The notes under the pieces are model-generated. The model was not told the DNA's origin. It searched no databases and saw only the letters and a list, made by a program, of their open reading frames with translations. Below, piece by piece: positions 1-5,483 of a stretch of 6,980 bases of DNA (positions within the stretch are counted from its first letter, which is position 1; each line of letters begins with the position of its first letter). This stretch comes from Erysipelotrichaceae bacterium (lineage in GTDB: Bacteria; Bacillota_I; Bacilli_A; Erysipelotrichales; Coprobacillaceae). Where the stretch lies: the NCBI GenBank assembly GCA_021202205.1, contig JAJQDJ010000187.1, positions 1 to 6,980 on the forward strand. The letters are read 5' to 3'. A program made the position numbers and the translations under genes.

Positions 1-1
1 T

Positions 2-52
2 GATGAATTTAATTTGACTTTAGTACTACCAAATAATTTGACTATCCACATG
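2..52 (+). other. possible out-of-frame remnant of the LRR protein's N-terminal coding region
   Basis: Frame 2 is open from the left edge to a TAG at 95-97. Its first residues, DEFNLTLVLPNNLTIH, look like the tail of a signal peptide running into a mature N-terminus. The LRR frame carries stops at 1-3, 4-6, 10-12 and 34-36. A one-base shift around 43-52 would join the two into a continuous secreted protein. The 9-bp sequence AATTTGACT occurs at both 11-19 and 35-43. With so little upstream sequence this is a suggestion only. Confidence 0.3.
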
Positions 53-1818
53 ATACTGAAGAAGATGTTCTTGAAAGTACACCTAGTGTTATTTTAGAAG
101 AAGATGAAGATGATTCTATAGTATCTGATGATGAAACTACAGATTATACTTATGAATGGAATGAAAATAATACTATTGTTATTACAGGATATAATGGTAC
201 TGATACTGATATAACAATTCCTAGTGAAATTGATGGTTATACTGTAGTTGCAATTGGCGATTATGCATTTGAATATAGTGATTTAACAAGTGTTGTAATT
301 CCAGACACTGTTACAACTATAGGAACTAATGCCTTTTTTGATAGTATTTATTTAACAAATGTTGTTATTCCTGACTCTGTCACGACTCTTGGAGAAAATG
401 CTTTCGATGGTTGCGAAAATTTAGCAAGTGTTACTATTGGAAATGGTGTTACGACAATTAGCGGTTTTGCTTTTTATTTTTGTGATAGTTTAGCTTCTTT
501 AACTATTCCTAGTAGTGTAACAACTATTGGTGACTGGGCGTTTGCCTATACTGAATTATCTGAAGATATTGTTCCTAGCACTGTAACAAACTTAGGTATA
601 AATGTTTTTTATCCTTATACTTCAGAAGATGGCTTATATCAATATGTTATGATCGATGATAGTTCAATAAGATTAACAGCATATTTAGGAAATGATACTA
701 ATGTTGTCATTCCTAGTACAATAGATGGATATACAGTTGTAAGTTTTGGTTATAGCTTCGCTTATGATGAAAATTTAGTTAGTATAACAATTCCAGCTAG
801 TGTTATATATATATATATATATATATATGAAGATTGTTTTGATGGATGTTCTTCTTTAACAGCTATTAATGTTGATGCAAATAATTCATATTATTCATCA
901 ATTGATGGTGTATTATTTAACAAAAATCAATCAAAATTGATTTGCTATCCTGCTGGTAAGACTGCTTCTTCATATACAATACCAGAAGGTGTTGTAATCA
1001 TTGGTAGCTATGCTTTTGAAGATTGCACATCTTTAAAGAGTCTTACATTCCCAAGTACATTGACATATATTGAAGAATATGCATTTTTTAATAGTGGTTT
1101 AATAAATGTTACTATTCCTGATGGTGTCATTTATTATAGTAATAATGATTACGAAACCAATATTTCAGCAGATGGTAATTATGTATATTATACATGTTCT
1201 GATGGTAAATATATTATAATATCTAGCTATCTTGGAGATGATAAAGATGTTATTATACCAAGTACCATTGATGGATATACAGTTTTAGGTGTTGGTAATT
1301 ATGCATTTTCTGAAAGTGATATAACTAGTGTTGTGATACCTGATACTGTAACATATATTGGAGAAGGTGCTTTCTGTGATTGTGCAAATCTAGAAAGTGT
1401 GACAATTCCTGATAGTGTCACATATATCGGGGATGAAGCATTTGCTTATTGTCCTAAATTATTAAGATTAGATATATCTACTAGTGTTTTATATATTGGT
1501 GAATATGCATTTGCAAGTGATATTGATTGGGATAAGGATACAGCAACATATAAAATTACACTTTACGGATATGCAGGTTCATATGCAGAAAAGTATGCTA
1601 ATGAAAATGGTATAAAAGGCGCTTGGGAAGAAAATTCATCAGCAAATTCAGGAGATTCAAGCGGTTCAGGCTCAGTATCTGGAACTTCAAGTGATGGTGC
1701 AACTTCTAGCAATCCACAAACTGGGGATCAGTCATTAGTATCTGTTTATGGTGCATTAATGACAATTAGCGTTCTTGGTGCATGTGTATTATATAGCAGA
1801 AAGAAAAGATATAACTAA
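37..1818 (+). CDS. BspA-like leucine-rich-repeat surface protein with wall-sorting signal; 5' end missing or frame-shifted
   Basis: The frame is open from 37 (preceding in-frame stop 34-36) to the TAA at 1816-1818, 593 codons. It has no ATG, GTG or TTG in frame before ATG 649, yet codons upstream of 649 encode the same LRR family, so 649 is not the real start. Seen: an acidic stretch (about residues 6-36), then LRR_5/BspA-type repeats of about 23 residues (pattern LTSVxIPDxVTxIGxxAF) in three modules, each opened by a cap such as IPSEIDGYTVVAIGDYAF. A closing YGYAGSYAEKYANENGI segment typical of these proteins follows, then a Ser/Gly-rich linker, NPQTG at residue 559, a hydrophobic span and SRKKRYN. 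The family is secreted and sortase-anchored in Gram-positives and usually linked to adhesion; ligand unknown. The signal peptide should lie upstream. A TA microsatellite replaces part of one repeat (IYIYIYIY at residues 257-264). A decaying pseudogene is possible. Confidence 0.85.
   Translation, partial: FDYPHDTEEDVLESTPSVILEEDEDDSIVSDDETTDYTYEWNENNTIVITGYNGTDTDITIPSEIDGYTVVAIGDYAFEYSDLTSVVIPDTVTTIGTNAFFDSIYLTNVVIPDSVTTLGENAFDGCENLASVTIGNGVTTISGFAFYFCDSLASLTIPSSVTTIGDWAFAYTELSEDIVPSTVTNLGINVFYPYTSEDGLYQYVMIDDSSIRLTAYLGNDTNVVIPSTIDGYTVVSFGYSFAYDENLVSITIPASVIYIYIYIYEDCFDGCSSLTAINVDANNSYYSSIDGVLFNKNQSKLICYPAGKTASSYTIPEGVVIIGSYAFEDCTSLKSLTFPSTLTYIEEYAFFNSGLINVTIPDGVIYYSNNDYETNISADGNYVYYTCSDGKYIIISSYLGDDKDVIIPSTIDGYTVLGVGNYAFSESDITSVVIPDTVTYIGEGAFCDCANLESVTIPDSVTYIGDEAFAYCPKLLRLDISTSVLYIGEYAFASDIDWDKDTATYKITLYGYAGSYAEKYANENGIKGAWEENSSANSGDSSGSGSVSGTSSDGATSSNPQTGDQSLVSVYGALMTISVLGACVLYSRKKRYN
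142..1620 (+). repeat. three tandem LRR modules, each opened by an IDGYTV cap
   Basis: The cap IPSxIDGYTV occurs three times. Modules begin near 142, 628 and 1165, giving periods of about 490 and 540 bp. Each starts with a short beta-rich lead-in (for example YLGNDTNVVIPSTIDGYTVV), followed by several 23-residue LRR units. Modules 2 and 3 share nearly the same DNA at the cap (about 710-739 and 1255-1284), suggesting internal duplication. Module 2 contains an irregular island (DGVLFNKNQSKLICYPAGK) commonly seen in this family. Confidence 0.75.
804..828 (+). repeat. TA dinucleotide microsatellite inside the LRR gene (12.5 units)
   Basis: An uninterrupted 25-nt alternating TA run encodes IYIYIYIY where sister repeats read TYIG. 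Losing one unit puts TGA directly after the tract. Gaining one unit shifts to a frame that ends at TAA after ten more codons. Only changes in multiples of three units keep the frame. Confidence 0.95.
1711..1815 (+). other. C-terminal cell-wall sorting signal (NPQTG)
   Basis: NPQTG at 1711-1725 is followed by GDQS, a roughly 20-residue hydrophobic span (LVSVYGALMTISVLGACVLY) and the basic tail SRKKRYN. That is the standard order of a sortase substrate. The motif differs from LPxTG at its first position and resembles NPQTN/NPxTG-type signals, so a non-class-A sortase may process it (inference). No sortase gene is in the window. Confidence 0.85.
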
Positions 1819-1830
1819 AATATAACATGA

Positions 1831-1855
1831 GAACTTCCTTTTGGAAGTTCTTTTT
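1831..1855 (+). terminator. intrinsic terminator of the LRR gene
   Basis: GAACTTCC (1831-1838) and GGAAGTTC (1843-1850) form a perfect 8-bp stem with a TTTT loop, followed directly by TTTTT. It begins 12 nt after the LRR stop codon. Confidence 0.9.
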
Positions 1856-2040
1856 GTATACTCTTTTATTTTTCGTCAATAATGATAATAGTCTTACATA
1901 TTTCATGAAATTGATAAGAGAAAAAAGTGATATTTGTCAAAAAAACAAAATTAAGAAATTCTTAAGAAACAAAAATAATGATGAAAATAACTGTATAAAA
2001 TTTAAATCTAAAAACTTTCTTAAAAAGTATCTTTAGAAAT
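1856..2040. other. AT-rich intergenic spacer without a supported gene
   Basis: This is very AT-rich sequence between the LRR terminator and the tatD promoter. A short reading frame from 1827 to 2036 crosses it, but that frame starts inside the terminator, has no ribosome binding site and encodes low-complexity Lys/Asn. A 15-bp palindrome, TTAAGAAATTCTTAA (1951-1965), is present; in such AT-rich DNA it may be chance. Confidence 0.6.
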
Positions 2041-2069
2041 TTGACAAAGATAAAAAGATATGTTATTAT
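2041..2069 (+). promoter_or_regulatory. sigma-A-type promoter for the tatD-yabE operon
   Basis: TTGACA at 2041-2046 (perfect -35) and TATTAT at 2064-2069 (one mismatch to TATAAT) are separated by exactly 17 nt. The predicted transcription start is near G2077, leaving a leader of only about 11 nt before ATG 2088. Confidence 0.85.
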
Positions 2070-2087
2070 GCGCCTCGGGTGATGAGG

Positions 2088-2843
2088 ATGTACTTTAATA
2101 CACATACGCATTTGAATAGCGAACAATTATATTTTAATAGAGATGTTTTTATTAGTCATGCTTTAAATGAGGAAGTAGACAATTTATGTGTTGTTGGCTA
2201 TGATGTGGAATCTTCTAAGTTGGCTGTACAAATAGCACATGAGTATCCATTTATATATTGTGTTGTTGGTATTAGTCCAAATGATTGTGAAGAGACAACT
2301 GATGAAGATATTCAAGTGATTGAAGAACTACTTCAAGATCCAAAAGTTGTTGCTTTAGGTGAGATAGGTTTGGATTATCATTGGGATGTTCCTAGGGATA
2401 AACAAAAAGAAGTGTTTTTAAAGCAAATAGATATTGCGAAAAGATACAACAAACCTATTGTGATACATGCTAGAGATGCTTATGAGGATACTTATAATAT
2501 CTTACGTGATGCGAAACATTATGGTATTATGCACTGCTATAGTGGGTCGGCACAAATGGCACAAAGATATATTGATGTAGGTTTTTATATATCCTTAGCA
2601 GGTACAGTCACATTTAAGAATGCAAAAACACCTAAAGAGGTTGCGAAAACTGTTGATATTGATCATTTATTGATAGAAACAGATGACCCTTATTTAACAC
2701 CTCATCCATTTAGAGGAAAGTTGAATGAGCCAGCAAATGTTGTGTATGTAGCCAAAGAAATCGCTAAGATTAAAGATATGGCTATAGAAGACGTTGCTAG
2801 AATCACAACATTTAATGCTAAAAAAGTATTTGGTATTAAATAG
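2088..2843 (+). CDS. tatD: TatD family metal-dependent DNase/hydrolase
   Basis: A cytoplasmic TatD-family TIM-barrel metal hydrolase; relatives act as 3'-5' exonucleases or DNases in DNA quality control. From ATG 2088 it has 251 residues, close to the usual 250-260. The metal-site motifs are all visible: HTH (H6, H8) in NTHTHLN, GEIGLDY (E92), VIHARDA (H127), HCYSG (H149) and ETDDPYLTP (D199), plus the family RGKLNEP. One oddity: the usual GxHP segment reads GISPND, losing the His, which is not a core metal ligand. ATG 2088 is preferred over GTG 2079 or ATG 2082 because it fits the family N-terminus and has GGTGAT at 2078-2083 as a Shine-Dalgarno sequence. It is the first gene of an operon with the yabE-like gene, 11 nt apart, as in B. 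subtilis yabD-yabE. Confidence 0.95.
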   Translation: MYFNTHTHLNSEQLYFNRDVFISHALNEEVDNLCVVGYDVESSKLAVQIAHEYPFIYCVVGISPNDCEETTDEDIQVIEELLQDPKVVALGEIGLDYHWDVPRDKQKEVFLKQIDIAKRYNKPIVIHARDAYEDTYNILRDAKHYGIMHCYSGSAQMAQRYIDVGFYISLAGTVTFKNAKTPKEVAKTVDIDHLLIETDDPYLTPHPFRGKLNEPANVVYVAKEIAKIKDMAIEDVARITTFNAKKVFGIK

Positions 2844-2847
2844 GAGG
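2842..2847 (+). promoter_or_regulatory. ribosome binding site of the yabE-like gene
   Basis: A perfect AGGAGG overlaps the tatD stop codon (TAG 2841-2843) and lies 7 nt before ATG 2855. It fixes that start and indicates coupled translation in one operon. Confidence 0.9.
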
Positions 2848-2854
2848 AATTATT

Positions 2855-3796
2855 ATGATAAAAAAAGCTAAAGAGGCTATTGTCTCGGCTAATAGCCGAA
2901 CAAAAGGAATTTTAGCGGTGGCTCTTGTTTATGTTATTGTTATGTTAGCGACAATATCTGTAGGGGCTGTTAATAAAATTGAGGATTTTATTCCAACAGT
3001 CAATATTCACTTAATTGATGGGTTGGAAGATGAAAAGAGTTATCTTGTGAAACAAGATACTGTTTCAAATGTATTAGATGAATTAAGCATTGAACTTGGG
3101 GACAATGATGAGTTAAACAAAGACACGGATGATATTGTAGAACAGGATGATTTAATTAAAATCACGCGTGTTGAAACAAAAACATATAACCAGGTAGAGA
3201 CAATTGCTTATGATACAGTCATAGAAGGAGATAAATCTTCTAGCTGGACAAAAACAATTGTTCAAGAAGGTAAGGATGGTAAAGCAAATGTGACATATTT
3301 GGTCACATATGCTAATGGAAAAGAAACGAGTACTCAAAAAATAAAAGAAGATATTATTGAAGAAGCAACTGATGAAATCATTCGTTATGGTGGTATTAGC
3401 GAAGGTGCAACCTTCACAGGGAAATTAACCACGTATGGTGGAGATTGTAATGGTTGTAGTGGAACTTCTTCATCAGGTGTGAAATTATCAGCATCTACGG
3501 GTGTGAATAATTCTAATTCACCATATCTTACTTATAATGGTACGAAGTATTATTGTTTAGCTGCAGATAGATCAATTCCTTTTGGTACAATTATTAAGAT
3601 TACAAATCATAACTTGAATACAGACAGTACAATTTATGGTATTGTGGTAGATCGTGGTGGTGCAATCACAGGTAGTCATATAGATATATTTAATGGTAGT
3701 GAAACTGGAAAGACATACTTTTCTGGTGGAACTTCTCATAACACTTCTTATGAAGTGATATCAGTTGGTAGTGGAAATGCTAACTTTTGGAGATAG
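2855..3796 (+). CDS. yabE: YabE-like membrane-anchored cell-wall protein with DUF348, G5 and 3D domains
   Basis: A 313-residue protein related to B. subtilis YabE, a proposed cell-wall hydrolase of the Rpf/3D group acting outside the membrane. A basic N-terminus precedes one membrane segment (about residues 18-39), probably a signal anchor. Next come one DUF348 domain (about 48-103), a G5 domain (about 105-178, containing TIVQEGKDGKANVTYLVTY) and a C-terminal 3D domain (about 185-303). The three name-giving aspartates are D238 (AADRSIPFGT), D266 (VVDRGGAITG) and D277 (HIDIF). G5 domains are thought to bind N-acetylglucosamine, and the 3D fold resembles the lytic transglycosylase MltA; activity here is inferred. 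Many relatives carry two or three DUF348 copies, so this is a short version. CNGC (residues 198-201) resembles the Cys pair often found early in 3D domains. It is the second gene of the tatD operon; a terminator starts at the next base after its stop. Confidence 0.9.
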   Translation: MIKKAKEAIVSANSRTKGILAVALVYVIVMLATISVGAVNKIEDFIPTVNIHLIDGLEDEKSYLVKQDTVSNVLDELSIELGDNDELNKDTDDIVEQDDLIKITRVETKTYNQVETIAYDTVIEGDKSSSWTKTIVQEGKDGKANVTYLVTYANGKETSTQKIKEDIIEEATDEIIRYGGISEGATFTGKLTTYGGDCNGCSGTSSSGVKLSASTGVNNSNSPYLTYNGTKYYCLAADRSIPFGTIIKITNHNLNTDSTIYGIVVDRGGAITGSHIDIFNGSETGKTYFSGGTSHNTSYEVISVGSGNANFWR

Positions 3797-3818
3797 GTGC
3801 AGTAAAACTGCACTTTTT
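3797..3818 (+). terminator. intrinsic terminator of the tatD-yabE operon
   Basis: GTGCAGT (3797-3803) and ACTGCAC (3807-3813) form a 7-bp stem with an AAA loop, followed by TTTTT (3814-3818). It abuts the yabE-like stop codon. Confidence 0.9.
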
Positions 3819-3840
3819 ATATACTTAAAAATCTTTATCA

Positions 3841-3870
3841 ATAGCATAATCAAGGAAAATAGTTTATAAT
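3841..3870 (+). promoter_or_regulatory. probable promoter of the ATPase-nuclease gene
   Basis: A consensus TATAAT stands at 3865-3870, 24 nt before the start codon. The -35 is poor: the best 18-nt-spaced match is ATAGCA at 3841-3846. The terminator just upstream implies that this gene needs its own promoter. Confidence 0.55.
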
Positions 3871-3876
3871 ATATTT

Positions 3877-3888
3877 AAAGGATGTGAT
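3877..3888 (+). promoter_or_regulatory. ribosome binding site of the ATPase-nuclease gene
   Basis: AAAGGATGTGAT matches the ideal AAAGGAGGTGAT with one mismatch and lies 5 nt before ATG 3894. This supports that start over the ATG two codons later. Confidence 0.8.
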
Positions 3889-3893
3889 AGCAC

Positions 3894-5468
3894 ATGGGAA
3901 TGTATTTGAATCCAACGAATAATAGTTTTATGAAATCCAGAAAGAATTCTATATATGTTGATAAATCATTACTTATAAAAAAATTAAATCAAATAGTTGG
4001 TATTAATGATTGTTTTGTATGTGTTTCAAGACCACGAAGATTTGGTAAAACTGAAGATGCTAATATGTTGATAGCTTATTATTCTAAGGGGTGTGATTCA
4101 TCTTCTTTGTTTAATGATTTAAAAATAGCACAATGTGATAGTTATAATGAACATTTAAATCAGCATGATGTGATTTATTATGATGTTAAGAGAGTTTTAA
4201 GAAAAGTTTCTACAGTTGATGAATTTATAAACCTCCTAACAAGAAAAATTCTTGAAGAAATCAAATATATATATCCTGATGAGGAATTATATGAAGATGG
4301 AAATCTTGTTTTATCTTTAGAAAATATTTATGCAAAGTATAATCAATCTTATGTGTTTATTATTGATGAATGGGACTGTATTTTTAGAGAATATAAGAAT
4401 GATATAGATGGTCAAAAAAAATATCTAAAATTATTAGAAGATTTATTTAAGACTTCCCCATTTGTTGAAATGGCTTATATGACAGGAATACTTCCTATAA
4501 AGAAATATGGAACACAAAGTGCTCTTAATAATTTTGATGAAATATCAATGATCAATGCTAATCCTTATGAAGAATTTATGGGATTCACCGAAGCTGAAGT
4601 CAAAGAATTATGTCATAATAATCAAATGGATTTTTATGAGATGAAATCCTGGTATGATGGCTATCATATTAATCAATACTCTCTTTATAATCCACGCTCT
4701 GTTGTAAGTGCTATTAAAAAGAGATTGTATGATAATTATTGGACAAATACAGAGGCTTATGAATCTTTAAAAGATTATTTCGATATTAATATGGATGGTA
4801 TCAAGGAAAGTATTATATCATTGCTTGCTGGAGAAAAAATTTATATTGAGCCATCATCATTTGAAAATGATATTACAACTTTCCATTCTAGAGATGATAT
4901 TTTGACATTATTGGTTCATTTAGGATATTTAGGATATAATTTTCAAACACAGGAAGTATATATACCTAATAGAGAAGTAAGAACACAATTTGAACTAGCT
5001 TTAAGAGATAGTCATTGGGATGAATTATTGAAACCTATCCAGAATTCAATGGATTTATTGAGTGCTACATGGAATATAGATGAAGAAAAGGTAGCCTATT
5101 ATATTGAAGAAGCTCATTTAGAAATATCCAATTTAAAATATAATAGTGAAGAGGCTTTGGCACATACTGTTGATATTGCTTATTATGCTGCTCGTGGTTT
5201 TTATCACAAAATAGTTGAATTACAAACAGGAAAAGGCTTTTGTGATATAGCTTATATACCAAAGGGGGATAAACCAGCTTTATTGGTGGAGCTCAAATGG
5301 CAGGACAGTCCAGAATGCGCCATTAATCAGATTAAAAAGAAGAAGTATTATAAAGGCCTAGAAAAGTACTTGGATAATTTGTTACTGGTTGGCATCAGTT
5401 ATCAAAAAGATGTTAATAATGATGAATATAAAAACCATTATTGTAAAATAGAACGATTTAAGCTGTAG
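3894..5468 (+). CDS. AAA-ATPase-like protein with C-terminal PD-(D/E)XK nuclease domain (PF09820/PF08011 type)
   Basis: A full-length 524-residue member of a family abundant and often multicopy in gut Firmicutes and Bacteroidetes; its biological role is not established. The N-terminal AAA-ATPase-like half carries the family P-loop SRPRRFGKT (residues 45-53), a Walker B-like VFIIDEWD (154-161) and the conserved TGILPIKKYG (197-206). The C-terminal half ends in a PD-(D/E)XK fold: AYYAARGFYHKI, TGKGFCDIAYIP (D451), then LLVELKW (E466, K468) and the QIKKKKYY helix (479-486). These are the expected catalytic D...ExK residues, so both domains look intact. It is monocistronic, with its own TATAAT and a terminator encoded across its stop codon. 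No neighbouring toxin, methylase or transposase accompanies it. Suggested roles for the family (defence, mobile-DNA maintenance) are inference. Confidence 0.9.
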   Translation: MGMYLNPTNNSFMKSRKNSIYVDKSLLIKKLNQIVGINDCFVCVSRPRRFGKTEDANMLIAYYSKGCDSSSLFNDLKIAQCDSYNEHLNQHDVIYYDVKRVLRKVSTVDEFINLLTRKILEEIKYIYPDEELYEDGNLVLSLENIYAKYNQSYVFIIDEWDCIFREYKNDIDGQKKYLKLLEDLFKTSPFVEMAYMTGILPIKKYGTQSALNNFDEISMINANPYEEFMGFTEAEVKELCHNNQMDFYEMKSWYDGYHINQYSLYNPRSVVSAIKKRLYDNYWTNTEAYESLKDYFDINMDGIKESIISLLAGEKIYIEPSSFENDITTFHSRDDILTLLVHLGYLGYNFQTQEVYIPNREVRTQFELALRDSHWDELLKPIQNSMDLLSATWNIDEEKVAYYIEEAHLEISNLKYNSEEALAHTVDIAYYAARGFYHKIVELQTGKGFCDIAYIPKGDKPALLVELKWQDSPECAINQIKKKKYYKGLEKYLDNLLLVGISYQKDVNNDEYKNHYCKIERFKL

Positions 5469-5483
5469 ATTTTTCTACAGCTT
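5460..5483. terminator. shared terminator of the convergent ATPase and MATE genes
   Basis: AAGCTGTAG (5460-5468) and CTACAGCTT (5475-5483) form a perfect 9-bp stem around a 6-nt loop. Both arms read AAG CTG TAG in the local gene's frame, so each gene ends Lys-Leu-stop within the hairpin. Downstream U-runs are modest on the + side (TTTAACTTTGTATTTTT) and weak on the - side, so + strand termination is better supported. Confidence 0.7.

Noticed and set aside
649..1818. The 389-codon frame taken as the complete LRR gene starting at ATG 649
   Set aside because: The frame continues upstream with about 200 codons of the same LRR family, the ATG falls within a module lead-in, and no ribosome binding site precedes it.
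1951..1965. TTAAGAAATTCTTAA palindrome as an operator
   Set aside because: It lies about 75 bp upstream of the tatD -35, matches no operator I recognise, and such palindromes are expected by chance in sequence this AT-rich.
1827..2036. 69-codon + strand frame after the LRR gene
   Set aside because: It begins within the LRR terminator, lacks a ribosome binding site, and encodes low-complexity Lys/Asn typical of AT-rich spacer.
3152..3337. 61-codon - strand frame
   Set aside because: It is antisense to the well-supported G5-domain region of the yabE-like gene, with no promoter or ribosome binding site.
5065..5262. 65-codon - strand frame
   Set aside because: It is a shadow of the ATPase-nuclease gene's C-terminal coding region and resembles no protein family.
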